Shown here: piece by piece, positions 1 to 13,300 of the stretch | How positions within the stretch are numbered: position 1 is the stretch's first letter | Layout: every line of letters starts with the position of its first letter | Assembly: GCA_030762175.1 (NCBI GenBank) | Contig: JAUJEO010000019.1 | Location: 6,020,001-6,084,000 of the forward strand | Length of the DNA: 64,000 bases | Reading direction: 5' to 3' | Source of the DNA: Metallyticus violacea | Lineage: Eukaryota > Arthropoda > Insecta > Mantodea > Metallyticidae | The notes under the pieces: generated by a model | What the model was told of the DNA's origin: nothing | The model's database searches: none | The model's input: the letters and a program-made list of their open reading frames with translations, nothing else | Translations under genes and position numbers: made by a program

Positions 1-2765
1 CAAGCATATTATGCGCAAATAATCTGGAAAAGAAAAAAATTTTTTTTCGAAGTTTGGAAACTTCCTTAGAATCACTTTTTTTCCATTCTTATTTGAGATA
101 ACTTCTTCTCTTTCATTATTCTAGTTTGATAGCCTTAGACAAGCATATTATGCGCAAAGAATCTCGAAAAGAAAAAAATTTTTTTTAAGAAGTTTGGAAA
201 CTTCGTTAGAATCACTTTTTTTCCGTTCTTATTTAAGATAACTTGTTCTCTTTCATTATACTAGTTTGATAGCCTTAGACAAGCATATTATGCGCAAAGA
301 ATCTCGAAAAGAAAAAAATTTTTTTTCGAAGTTTGGAAACTTCGTTATAATCACTTTTTTTCCGTTCTTATTTAAGATTACTGGTTCTCTTTCATTATAC
401 TAATTTGATAGCCTCAGACAAGCATATTATGCGCAAAGATTCTCGAAAAGAAAAAAAATTTTTTTCGAAGTTTGGAAACTTCGTTAGAATCACTTTTTTT
501 CCGTTCTTATTTGAGATAACTTGTTCTCTTTCATTATACTAGTTTGATAGCCTGAGACAAGCATATTATGCGCAAAGAATCTCGAGAAGAAAAAAAATTT
601 TTTTCGAAGTTTGGAAACTTCGTTAGAATCACTTTTTTTCCGTTCTTATTTGAGATAACTGGTTCTCTTTCATTATACTAGTTTGATAGCCTCAGACAAG
701 CATATTATGCGCAAAGAATCTCGAAAAGAAAAAATTTTTTTTTCGAAGTTTGGAAACTTCCTTAGAATCACTTTTTTTCCATTCTTATTTGAGATAACTT
801 GTTCTCTTTCATTATACTAGTTTGATAGCCTTAGACAAGCATATTATGCGCAAAGAATCTCGAAAAGAAAAAAATTTTTTTTCGAAGTTTGGAAACTTCT
901 TTAGAATCACTTTTTTTCCGTTCTTATTTAAGATTACTGGTTCTCTTTCATTATACTAGTTTGATAGCCTCAGACAAGCATATTATGCGCAAAGAATCTC
1001 GAAAAGAAAAAAATTTTTTTTCGAAGTTTGGAAACTTCGTTAGAATCACTTTTTTTCCGTTCTTATTTGAGATAACTTGTTCTCTTTCATTATACTAGTT
1101 TGATAGCCTTAGACAAGCATATTATGCGCAAAGAATCTCGAAAAGAAAAAAAATTTTTTTCGAAGTTTGGAAACTTCGTTAGAATCACTTTTTTTCCGTT
1201 CTTATTTGAGATAACTGGTTCTCTTTCATTATACTAGTTTGATAGTCTCAGAAAAGCATTTTATGCGCAAAGAATCTAGAAAAGAAAAAAATTTTTTTTC
1301 GAAGATTGGAAACCTCGTTAGAATCACTTTTTTTCCGTTCTTATTTGAGATAACTGGTTCTCTTTCATTATACTAGTTTGATAGCCTCAGACAAGCATAT
1401 TATGCGCAAAGAATCTCGAAAAGAAAAAAATTTTTTTTCGAAGATTGGAAACCTCGTTAGAATCACTTTTTTTTCGTTCTTATTTGAGATAACTGGTTCT
1501 CTTTCATTATACTAGTTTGATAGCCTCAGACAAGCATATTATGCGCAAAGAATCTCGAAAAGAAAAAATTTTTTTTTCGAAGTTTGGAAACTTCCTTAGA
1601 ATCACTTTTTTACATTCTTATTTGAGATAACTTGTTCTCTTTCATTAAACTAGTTCGATAGCCTTAGACAAGCATATTATGCGCAAAGAATCTCGAAAAG
1701 AAAAAAATTTTTTTTCGAAGTTTGGAAACTTCGTTAGAATCACTTTTTTTCCGTTCTTATTTAAGATTACTGGTTCTCTTTCATTATACTAGTTTGATAG
1801 CCTCAGACAAGCATATTATGCGCAAAGAATCTCGAAAAGAAAAAAATTTTTTTTCGAAGTTTGGAAACTTCGTTAGAATCACTTTTTTTCCGTTCTTATT
1901 TGAGATAACTTGTTCTCTTCATTATACTAGTTTGATAGCCTTAGACAAGCATATTATGCGCAAAGAATCTCGAAAAGAAAAAAATTTTTTTTCGAAGTTT
2001 GGAAACTTCGTTAGAATCACTTTTTTTCCGTTCTTATTTAAGATTACTGGTTCTCTTTCATTATACTAGTTTGATAGCCTCAGACAAGCATATTATGCGT
2101 AAAGAATCTCGAAAAGAAAAAAATTTTATTTCGAAGTTTGGAAACTTCGTTAGAATCACTTTTTTTCCGTTCTTATTTCAGATAACTGGTTCTCTTTCAT
2201 TATACTATTTTGATAGCCTCAGAAAAGCATATTATGCGCAAAGAATCTCTAAAAGAAAAAATTTTTTTTTCGAAGTTTGGAAACTTCGTTGGAATCACTT
2301 TTTTTCCGTTCTTATTTGAGATAACTGGTTCTCTTTCATTATACTTGTTTGATAGCCTCAGAAAAGCATAGGTATGCGCAAAGAATCTCGAAAAGAAAAA
2401 AAATTTTTTTCGAAGTTTGGAAACTTCGTTAGAATCACTTTTTTTCCATTCTTATCTGAGATAACTGGTTCTCTTTCATTATACTAGTTTGATAGCCTCA
2501 GACAAGCATATTATGCGCAAAGAATCTCGAAAAGAAAAACTTTTTTTTTCGAAGTTTGGAAACTTCGTTAGAATCACTTTTTTTCCATTCTTATTTGAGA
2601 TAACTGGTTCTCTTTCATTATACTTGTTTGATAGCCTTAGAGAAGCATATTATGCGCAAAGAATCTCGAAAAGAAAAAAATTTTTTTTCGAAGTTTGGAA
2701 ACTTCGTTAGAATCACTTTTTTTCCGTTCTTATCTGAGATAACTGGTTCTCTTTCATTATACTAG

Positions 2766-2904
2766 TTTGATAGCCTCAGACAAGCATATTATGCGCAAAG
2801 AATCTCGAAAAGAAAAAAATTTTTTTTCGAAGTTTGGAAACTTCGTTAGAATCACTTTTTTTCCGTTCTTATTTGAGATAACTTGTTCTCTTTCATTATA
2901 CTAG
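2766..2904 (+). repeat. Reference satellite monomer (139 bp)
   Basis: A monomer close to the commonest form, given as the reference for the array. In order it contains the start TTTGATAGCC, the GCATATTATGCGC segment, AATCTCGAAAAG, an A7T8 tract at 2813-2827, an 18-bp inverted repeat at 2828-2845, the TTAGAATCAC segment, a T-run followed by CCGTTCTTATTTGAG, and the end TTCATTATACTAG. I count 42 G or C in 139 bases (30%). The plus strand is T-rich in its second half. Main variable sites are CTCAGAC/CTTAGAC, CTTCG/CTTCC, CCGTTC/CCATTC, TTTGAG/TTTAAG/TCTGAG, ACTTG/ACTGG and TACTAG/TACTTG. Confidence 0.95.
2828..2845. repeat. Inverted repeat in the monomer, next to an A7T8 tract
   Basis: CGAAGTTT and AAACTTCG are perfect reverse complements separated by GG, giving an 8-bp stem with a 2-base centre. 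It directly follows the A7T8 run at 2813-2827. The same arrangement occurs in most monomers of the window; this entry marks the copy in the reference monomer. Monomers with CTTCC lose the outermost pair. The GATTGGAAACCTCG subtype breaks two internal pairs. The AAGAAG subtype loses the outer pairs, and the GTTAGG subtype has a mismatch next to the centre. It could be a binding site for a dimeric protein or a cruciform-forming element; both are inference. Confidence 0.85.
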
Positions 2905-5900
2905 TTTGATAGCCTTAGACAAGCATATTATGCGCAAAGAATCTCGAAAAGAAAAAAATTTTTTTTCGAAGTTTGGAAACTTCGTTAGAATCACTTTTTT
3001 TCCGTTCTTATTTGAGATAACTGGTTCTCTTTCATTATACTAGTTTGATAGTCTCAGAAAAGCATATTATGCGCAAAGAATCTAGAAAAGAAAAAAATTT
3101 TTTTTCGAAGATTGGAAACCTCGTTAGAATCACTTTTTTTCCGTTCTTATTTGAGATAACTGGTTCTCTTTCATTATACTAGTTTGATAGCCTCAGACAA
3201 GCATATTATGCGCAAAGAATCTCGAAAAGAAAAAAATTTTTTTTCGAAGTTTTGAAACTTCCTTAGAATCACTTTTTTTCCATTCTTATTTGAGATAACT
3301 TGTTCTCTTTCATTATACTTGTTTGATAGCCTTAGACAAGCATATTATGCGCAAAGAATCTCGAAAAGAAAAAAAATTTTTTTCGAAGTTTGGAAACTTC
3401 GTTAGAATCACTTTTTTTCCGTTCTTATTTGAGATAACTGGTTCTCTTTCATTATACTAGTTTGATAGCCTCAGACAAGCATATTATGCGCAAAGAATCT
3501 CGAAAAGAAAAAAATTTTTTTTCGAAGTTTGGAAACTTCCTTAGAATCACTTTTTTTCCATTCTTATCTGAGATAACTGGTTCTCTTTCATTATACTAGT
3601 TTGATAGCCTCAGACAAGCATATTATGCGCAAAGAATCTCGAAAAGAAAAATTTTTTTTTTCGAAGTTTGGAAACTTCGTTAGAATCACTTTTTTTCCAT
3701 TCTTATTTGAGATAACTTTTTCTCTTTCATTATACTTGTTTGATAGCCTTAGACAAGCATATTATGCGCAAAGAATCTGGAAAAGAAAAAAATTTTTTTT
3801 CGAAGTTTGGAAACTTCGTTAGAATCACTTTTTTTCCGTTCTTATCTGTGATAACTGGTTCTCTTTCATTATACTAGTTTGATAGCCTCAGACAAGCATA
3901 TTATGCGCAAAGAATCTCGAAAAGAAAAAAATTTTTTTTCGAAGTTTGGAAACTTCGTTAGAATCACTTTTTTTCCGTTCTTATTTGAGATAACTTGTTC
4001 TCTTTCATTATACTAGTTTGATAGCCTTAGACAAGCATATTATGCGCAAAGAATCTCGAAAAGAAAAAAATTTTTTTTCGAAGTTTGGAAACTTCGTTAG
4101 AATCACTTTTTTTCCGTTCTTATTTAAGATTACTGGTTCTCTTTCATTATACTAGTTTGATAGCCTCAGACAAGCATATTATGCGCAAAGAATCTCGAAA
4201 AGAAAAAAATTTTTTTTCGAAGTTTGGAAACTTCGTTAGAATCACTTTTTTTCCGTTCTTATTTGAGATAACTTGTTCTCTTTCATTATACTAGTTTGAT
4301 AGCCTTAGACAAGCATATTATGCCCAAAGAATCTCGAAAGGAAAAAAATTTTTTTTCGAAGTTTGGAAACTTCGTTAGAATCACTTTTTTTCCGTTCTTA
4401 TTTAAGATTACTGGTTCTCTTTCATTATACTAGTTTGATAGCCTCAGACAAGCATATTATGCGCAAAGAATCTCGAAAAGAAAAAAATTTTATTTCGAAG
4501 TTTGGAAACTTCGTTAGAATAACTTTTTTTCCGTTCTTATTTGAGATAACTGGTTCTCTTTCATTATACTATTTTGATAGCCTCAGAAAAGCATATTATG
4601 CGCAAAGAATCTCTAAAAGAAAAAATTTTTTTTTCGAAGTTTGGAAACTTCGTTGGAATCACTTTTTTTCCGTTCTTATTTGAGATAACTGGTTCTCTTT
4701 CATTATACTAGTTTGATAGCCTCAGAAAAGCATAGGTATGCGCAAAGAATCTCGAAAAGAAAAAAATTTTTTTTCGAAGTTTGGAAACTTCGTTAGAATC
4801 ACTTTTTTTCCGTTCTTATTTGAGATAACTGGTTCTCTTTCATTATACTAGTTTGATAGCCTCAGACAAGCATATTATGCGCAAAGAATCTCGAAAAGAA
4901 AAAAATTTTTTTTCGAAGTTTGGAAACTTCGTTAGAATCACTTTTTTTCCGTTCTTATTTGAGATAACTTGTTCTCTTTCATTATACTAGTTTGATAGCC
5001 TTAGACAAGCATATTATGCGCAAAGAATCTCGAAAGGAAAAAAATTTTTTTTCGAAGTTTGGAAACTTCGTTAGAATCACTTTTTTTCCGTTCTTATTTA
5101 AGATTACTGGTTCTCTTTCATTATACTAGTTTGATAGCCTCAGACAAGCATATTATGCGCAAAGAATCTCGAAAAGAAAAAAATTTTATTTCGAAGTTTG
5201 GAAACTTCGTTAGAATAACTTTTTTTCCGTTCTTATTTGAGATAACTGGTTCTCTTTCATTATACTATTTTGATAGCCTCAGAAAAGCATATTATGCGCA
5301 AAGAATCTCTAAAAGAAAAAATTTTTTTTTCGAAGTTTGGAAACTTCTTTGGAATCACTTTTTTTCCGTTCTTATTTGAGATAACTGGTTCTCTTTCATT
5401 ATACTAGTTTGATAGCCTCAGAAAAGCATAGGTATGCGCAAAGAATCTCGAAAAGAAAAAAATTTTTTTTCGAAGTTTGGAAACTTCGTTAGAATCACTT
5501 TTTTTCCATTCTTATCTGAGATAACTGGTTCTCTTTCATTATACTAGTTTGATAGCCTTAGACAAGCATATTATGCGCAAAGAATCTCGAAAAGAAAAAA
5601 ATTTTTTTTCGAAGTTTGGAAACTTCGTTAGAATCACTTTTTTTCCGTTCTTATTTGAGATAACTGGTTCTCTTTCATTATACTAGTTTGATAGTCTCAG
5701 AAAAGCATATTATGCGCAAAGAATCTAGAAAAGAAAAAAATTTTTTTTCGAAGATTGGAAACCTCGTTAGAATCACTTTTTTTCCGTTCTTATTTGAGAT
5801 AACTGGTTCTCTTTCATTATACTAGTTTGATAGCCTCAGACAAGCATATTATGCGCAAAGAATCTCGAAAAGAAAAAAATTTTTTTTCAAAGTTTGGAAA

Positions 5901-6811
5901 CTTCCTTAGAATCACTTTTTTTCCGTTCTTATTTGAGATAACTGGTTCTCTTTCATTATACTAGTTTGATAGCCTCAGACAAGCATATTATGCGCAAAGA
6001 ATCTCGAAAAGAAAAAAATTTTTTTTCGAAGTTTGGAAACTTCCTTAGAATCACTTTTTTTCCATTCTTATTTGAGATAACTTGTTCTCTTTCATTATAC
6101 TTGTTTGATAGCCTTAGACAAGCATATTATGCGCAAAGAATCTCGAAAAGAAAAAAATTTTTTTTCGAAGTTTGGAAACTTCGTTAGAATCACTTTTTTT
6201 CCGTTCTTATTTGAGATAACTGGTTCTCTTTCATTATACTAGTTTGATAGTCTCAGAAAAGCATATTATGCGCAAAGAATCTAGAAAAGAAAAAAATTTT
6301 TTTTCAAAGATTGGAAACCTCGTTAGAATCACTTTTTTTCCGTTCTTATTTGAGATAACTGGTTCTCTTTCATTATACTAGTTTGATAGCCTCAGACAAG
6401 CATATTATGCGCAAAGAATCTCGAAAAGAAAAAAATTTTTTTTCGAAGTTTGGAAACTTCGTTAGAATCACTTTTTTTCCGTTCTTATTTGAGATAACTG
6501 GTTCTCTTTCATTATACTAGTTTGATAGTCTCAGAAAAGCATATTATGCGCAAAGAATCTAGAAAAGAAAAAAATTTTTTTTCGAAGATTGGAAACCTCG
6601 TTAGAATCACTTTTTTTCCGTTCTTATTTGAGATAACTGGTTCTCTTTCATTATACTAGTTTGATAGCCTCAGACAAGCATATTATGCGCAAAGAATCTC
6701 GAAAAGAAAAAAATTTTTTTTCGAAGTTTGGAAACTTCGTTAGAATCACTTTTTTTCCGTTCTTATTTGAGTTAACTTGTTCTCTTTCATTATACTAGTT
6801 TGATAGCCTTA

Positions 6812-9790
6812 GACAAGCATATTATGCGCAAAGAATCTCGAAAAGAAAAAAATTTTTTTTCGAAGTTTGGAAACTTCGTTAGAATCACTTTTTTTCCGTT
6901 CTTATTTGAGATAACTGGTTCTCTTTCATTATACTAGTTTGATAGTCTCAGAAAAGCATATTATGCGCAAAGAATCTAGAAAAGAAAAAAATTTTTTTTC
7001 GAAGATTGGAAACCTCGTTAGAATCACTTTTTTTCCGTTCTTATTTGAGATAACTGGTTCTCTTTCATTATACTAGTTTGATAGCCTCAGACAAGCATAT
7101 TATGCGCAAAGAATCTCGAAAAGAAAAAAATTTTTTTTCGAAGTTTGGAAACTTCCTTAGAATCACTTTTTTTCCATTCTTATTTGAGATAACTTGTTCT
7201 CTTTCATTATACTTGTTTGATAGCCTTAGACAAGCATATTATGCGCAAAGAATCTCGAAAAGAAAAAATTTTTTTTTCGAAGTTTGGAAACTTCGTTAGA
7301 ATCACTTTTTTTCCGTTCTTATTTGAGATAACTGGTTCTCTTTCATTATACTAGTTTGATAGCCTCAGACAAGCATATTATGCGCAAAGAATCTCGAAAA
7401 GAAAAAAATTTTTTTTCGAAGTTTGGAAACTTCCTTAGAATCACTTTTTTTCCATTCTTATTTGAGATAACTTGTTCTCTTTCATTATACTTGTTTGATA
7501 GCCTTAGACAAGCATATTATGCGCAAAGAATCTCGAAAAGAAAAAAATTTTTTTTCGAAGTTTGGAAACTTCGTTATAATCACTTTTTTCCGTTCTTATT
7601 TAAGATTACTGGTTCTCTTTCATTATACTAGTTTGATAGCCTCAGACAAGCATATTATGCGCAAAGAATCTCGAAAAGAAAAAAATTTTTTTTCGAAGTT
7701 TGGAAATTTCCTTAGAATCACTTTTTTTCCATTCTTATTTGAAATAACTTGTTCTCTTTCATTATACTTGTTTGATAGCCTTAGACAAGCATATTATGCG
7801 CAAAGAATCTCGAAAAGAAAAAAATTTTTTTTCGAAGTTTGGAAACTTCGTTATAATCACTTTTTTTCCGTTCTTATTTAAGATTACTGGTTCTCTTTCA
7901 TTATACTAGTTTGATAGCCTCAGACAAGCATATTATGCGCAAAGAATCTCGAAAAGAAAAAAATTTTTTTTCGAAGTTTGGAAACTTCGTTAGAATCACT
8001 TTTTTTCCGTTCTTATTTGAGATAACTTGTTCTCTTTCATTATACTAGTTTGAAAGCCTTAGACAAGCATATTATGCGCAAATATTCTCGAAAAGAAAAA
8101 AATTTTTTTTCGAAGTTTGGAAACTTCGTTAGAATCACTTTTTTTCCGTTCTTATTTGAGATAACTGGTTCTCTTTCATTATACTAGTTTGATAGCCTCA
8201 GAAAAGCATATTATGCGCAAAGAATCTAGGAAAGAAAAAAATTTTTTTTCGAAGATTGGAAACCTCGTTAGAAACACTTTTTTTCCGTTCTTATTTGAGA
8301 TAACTGGTTCTCTTTCATTATACTAGTTTGATAGCCTCAGACACGCATATTATGCGCAAATAATCTGGAAAAGAAAAACATTTTTTTTCGAAGTTTGGAA
8401 ACTTCCTTAGAATCACTTTTTTTCCATTCTTATTTGAGATAACTTGTTCTCTTTCATTATTCTAGTTTAATAGCCTTAGACAAGCATATTATGCGCAAAG
8501 AATCTCGAAAAGAAAAAAATTTTTTTTAAGAAGTTTGGAAACTTCGTTAGAATCACTTTTTTTCCGTTCTTATTTAAGATAACTTGTTCTCTTTCATTAT
8601 ACTAGTTTGATAGCCTTAGACAAGCATATTATGCGCAAAGAATCTAGAAAAGAAAAAAATTTTTTTTCGAAGTTTGGAAACTTCGTTATAATCACTTTTT
8701 TTCCGTTCTTATTTGAGATAACTGGTTCTCTTTCATTATACTAGTTTGATAGTCTCAGAAAAGCATATTACGCGCAAAGAATCTAGAAAAGAAAAAAATT
8801 TTTTTTCGAAGATTGGAAACCTCGTTAGAATCACTTTTTTTCCGTTCTTATTTGAGATAACTGGATCTCTTTCATTATACTTGTTGGATAGCATCAGACA
8901 AGCATATTATGCGCAAAGAATCTCGAAAAGAAAAAAATGTTTTTTCGAAGTTTGGAAACTTCCTTAGAATCACTTTTTTTCCATTCTTATTTGAGATAAC
9001 TTGTTCTCTTTCATTATACTAGTTTGATAGCCTTAGACAAGCATATTATGCGCAAAGAATCTCGAAAAGAAAAAAATTTTTTTTCGAAGTTTGGAAACAT
9101 CCTTAGAATCACTTTTTTTCCATTCTTATTTGAGATAACTTGTTCTCTTTCATTATACTTGTTTGATAGCCTTAGACAAGCATATTATGCGCAAAGAATC
9201 TCGAAAAGAAAAAAATTTTTTTCGAAGTTTGGAAACTTCGTTAGAATCACTTTTTTTCCGTTCTTATTTGAGATAAATGGTTCTCTTTCATTATACTAGT
9301 TTGATAGCCTCAGACAAGCATATTATGCGCAAAGAATCTCGAAAAGAAAAAAATTTTTTTTCGAAGTTTGGAAACTTCGTTAGAATCACTTTTTTTCCGT
9401 TCTTATTTGAGATAACTTGTTCTCTTTCATTATACTAGTTTGATAGCCTTAGACAAGCATATTATGCGCAAAGAATCTCGAAAAGAAAAAAAATTTTTTT
9501 CGAAGTTTGGAAACTTCGTTAGAATCACTTTTTTTCCGTTCTTATTTGAGATAACTGGTTCTCTTTCATTATACTAGTTTGATAGTCTCAGAAAAGCATT
9601 TTATGCGCAAAGAATCTAGAAAAGAAAAAAATTTTTTTTCGAAGATTGGAAACCTCGTTAGAATCACTTTTTTTCCGTTCTTATTTGAGATAACTGGTTC
9701 TCTTTCATTATACTAGTTTGATAGCCTCAGACAAGCATATTATGCGCAAAGAATCTCGAAAAGAAAAAAATTTTTTTTCGAAGTTTGGAA
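6812..9790 (+). repeat. Multi-monomer block, copy 1 (offset about 8.9 kb)
   Basis: About 3 kb of satellite whose subtype order matches 15708-18686 at an offset of 8896 bp (64 monomers), shifting to 8897 after a one-base length change near 9217. Shared rare variants include a monomer with the shortened run CACTTTTTTCCG near 7580, GGAAATTTCC near 7705, AAATATTCTCG near 8085, AAATAATCTGG near 8357 and CTGGATCTC near 8862. Differences, such as ACACGCAT near 8341 against ACAAGCAT near 17237, show that it is older than the 6986-bp and 2640-bp duplications. Ends are approximate. Confidence 0.75.
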
Positions 9791-10699
9791 ACTTTGTTAG
9801 AATCACTTTTTTTCCGTTCTTATTTAAGATTACTGGTTCTCTTTCATTATACTAGTTTGATAGCCTCAGACAAGCATATTATGCGCAAAGAATCTCGAAA
9901 AGAAAAAAATTTATTTCGAAGTTTGGAAACTTCGTTAGAATCACTTTTTTTCCGTTCTTATTTGAGATAACTGGTTCTCTTTCATTATACTATTTTGATA
10001 GCCTCAGAAAAGCATATTATGCGCAAAGAATCTCTAAAAGAAAAAATTTTTTTTTCGAAGTTTGGAAACTTCGTTGGAATCACTTTTTTTCTGTTCTTAT
10101 TTGAGATAACTGGTTCTCTTTCATTATACTAGTTTGATAGCCTCAGAAAAGCATAGGTATGCGCAAAGAATCTCGAAAAGAAAAAAATTTTTTTTCGAAG
10201 TTTGGAAATTTCGTTAAAATCACTTTTTTTCCATTCTTATCTGAGATAACTGGTTCTCTTTCATTATACTAGTTTGATAGCCTCAGACAAGCATATTATG
10301 CGCAAAGAATCTCGAAAAGAAAAAATTTTTTTTTCGAAGTTTGGAAACTTCGTTAGAATCACTTTTTTTCCATTCTTATTTGAGATAACTTGTTCTCTTT
10401 CATTATACTTGTTTGATAGCCTTAGACAAGCATATTATGCGCAAAGAATCTCGAAAAGAAAAAAATTTTTTTTCGAAGTTTGGAAACTTCGTTAGAATCA
10501 CTTTTTTTCCGTTCTTATCTGAGATAACTGGTTCTCTTTCATTATACTAGTTTGATAGCCTCAGACAAGCATATTATGCGCAAAGAATCTCGAAAAGAAA
10601 AAAATTTTTTTTCGAAGTTTGGAAACTTCGTTAGAATCACTTTTTTTCCGTTCTTATTTGAGATAACTTGTTCTCTTTCATTATACTAGTTTGATAGCC

Positions 10700-13300
10700 T
10701 TAGACAAGCATATTATGCGCAAAGAATCTCGAAAAGAAAAAAATTTTTTTTCGAAGTTTGGAAACTTCGTTAGAATCACTTTTTTTCCGTTCTTATTTGA
10801 GATAACTGGTTCTCTTTCATTATACTAGTTTGATAGTCTCAGAAAAGCATATTATGCGCAAAGAATCTAGAAAAGAAAAAAATTTTTTTTCGAAGATTGG
10901 AAACCTCGTTAGAATCACTTTTTTTCCGTTCTTATTTGAGATAACTGGTTCTCTTTCATTATACTAGTTTGATAGCCTCAGACAAGCATATTATGCGCAA
11001 AGAATCTCGAAAAGAAAAAAATTTTTTTTCGAAGTTAGGAAACTTCGTTAGAATCACTTTTTTTCCGTTCTTATTTAAGATTACTGGTTCTCTTTCATTA
11101 TACTAGTTTGATAGCCTCAGACAAGCATATTTTGCGCAAAGAATCTCGAAAAGATTAAAATTTTATTTCGAAGTTTGGAAACTTCGTTAGAATCACTTTT
11201 TTTCCGTTCTTATTTGAGATAACTGGTTCTCTTTCATTATACTAGTTTGATAGCCTCAGACAAGCATATTATGCGCAAAGAATCTCGAAAAGAAAAAAAT
11301 TTTTTTTCGAAGTTTGGAAACTTCCTTAGAATCACTTTTTTTCCATTCTTATTTGAGATAACTTGTTCTCTTTCATTATACTAGTTTGATAGCCTTAGAC
11401 AAGCATATTATGCGCAAAGAATCTCGAAAAGAAAAAAATTTTTTTTCGAAGTTTGGAAACTTCGTTAGAATCACTTTTTTTCCATTCTTATTTAAGATTA
11501 CTGGTTCTCTTTCATTATACTAGTTTGATAGCCTCAGACAAGCATATTATGCGCAAAGAATCTGGAAAAGAAAAAAATTTTTTTTCGAAGTTTGGAAACT
11601 TCGTTAGAATCACTTTTTTCCCGTTCTTATTTGAGATAACTTGTTCTCTTTCATTATACTAGTTTGATAGCCTTAGACAAGCATATTATGCGCAAAGAAT
11701 CTCGAAAAGAAAAAATTTTTTTTCGAAGTTTGGAAACTTCGTTAGAATCACTTTTTTTCCGTTCTTATTTAAGATTACTGGTTCTCTTTCATTATACTAG
11801 TTTGATAGCCTCAGACAAGCATATTATGCGCAAAGAATCTCGAAAAGAAAAAAATTTTATTTCGAAGTTTGGAAACTTCGTTAGAATCACTTTTTTTCCG
11901 TTCTTATTTGAGATAACTGGTTCTCTTTCATTATACTATTTTGATAGCCTCAGAAAAGCATATTATGCGCAAAGAATCTCAAAAAGAAAAAATTTTTTTT
12001 TCGAAGTTTGGAAACTTCGTTGGAATCACTTTTTTTCCGTTCTTATTTGAGATAACTGGTTCTCTTTCATTATACTAGTTTGATAGCCTCAGAAAAACAT
12101 AGGTATGCGCAAAGAATCTCGAAAAGAAAAAAAATTTTTTTCGAAGTTTGGAAACTTCGTTAGAATCACTTTTTTTCCATTCTTATCTGAGATAACTGGT
12201 TCTCTTTCATTATACTAGTTTGATAGCCTCAGACAAGCATATTATGCGCAAAGAATCTCGAAAAGAAAAAATTTTTTTTTCGAAGTTTGGAAACTTCGTT
12301 AGAATCACTTTTTTTCCATTCTTATTTGAGATAACTTGTTCTCTTTCATTATACTTGTTTGATAGCCTTAGACAAGCATATTATGCGCAAAGAATCTCGA
12401 AAAGAAAAAAATTTTTTTTCGAAGTTTGGAAACTTCGTTAGAATCACTTTTTTTCCGTTCTTATCTGAGATAACTGGTTCTCTTTCATTATACTAGTTTG
12501 ATAGCCTCAGACAAGCATATTATGCGCAAAGAATCTCGAAAAGAAAAAAATTTTTTTTCGAAGTTTGGAAACTTCGTTAGAATCACTTTTTTTCCGTTCC
12601 TATTTGAGATAACTTGTTCTCTTTCATTATACTAGTTTGATAGCCTTAGACAAGCATATTATGCGCAAAGAATCTCGAAAAGAAAAAAATTTTTTTTCAA
12701 AGTTTGGAAACTTCGTTAGAATCACTTTTTTTCCGTTCTTATTTGAGATAACTGGTTCTCTTTCATTATACTAGTTTGATAGTCTCAGAAAAGCATATTA
12801 TGCGCAAAGAATCTAGAAAAGAAAAAAATTTTTTTTCGAAGATTGGAAACCTCGTTAGAATCACTTTTTTTCCGTTCTTATTTGAGATAACTGGTTCTCT
12901 TTCATTATACTAGTTTGATAGCCTCAGACAAGCATATTATGCGCAAAGAATCTCGAAAAGAAAAAAATTTTTTTTCGAAGTTTGGAAACTTCCTTAGAAT
13001 CACTTTTTTTCCATTCTTATTTGAGATAACTTGTTCTCTTTCATTATTCTAGTTTGATAGCCTTAGACAAGCATATTATGCGCAAAGAATCTCGAAAAGA
13101 AAAAAATTTTTTTTAAGAAGTTTGGAAACTTCGTTAGAATCACTTTTTTTCCGTTCTTATTTAAGATAACTTGTTCTCTTTCATTATACTAGTTTGATAG
13201 CCTTAGACAAGCATATTATGCGCAAAGAATCTCGAAAAGAAAAAAATTTTTTTTCGAAGTTTGGAAACTTCGTTATAATCACTTTTTTTCCGTTCTTATT
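10700..13300 (+). repeat. Triplicated multi-monomer block, copy 1
   Basis: About 2.6 kb of satellite with a subtype order also seen at roughly 18.77-21.36 kb (offset 8063-8064) and, for most of it, at 23.2-25.6 kb. The order is: GTCTCAGAAAAG/GATTGG monomer, plain monomer with GAAGTTAGG, CATATTTTGCG monomer, plain monomers, AATCTGGAAAAG monomer, ATTTTATTTCG/CTCTAAAAG/CATAGGTATG cassette (here with CAGAAAAACATAGG), a second GATTGG monomer, and an AAGAAG monomer. Ends are approximate. Confidence 0.7.

Noticed and set aside
2813..2827. A7T8 tract as a polymerase III or intrinsic terminator, or as a promoter, in every monomer
   Set aside because: No transcription unit is visible in the satellite, and an A/T run alone is not evidence for either role.
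2841..2857. CENP-B box in the monomer (CTTCGTTAGAATCACTT)
   Set aside because: TTCG and the central A fit, but the required CGGG half is CACT. A related but different binding site cannot be excluded.
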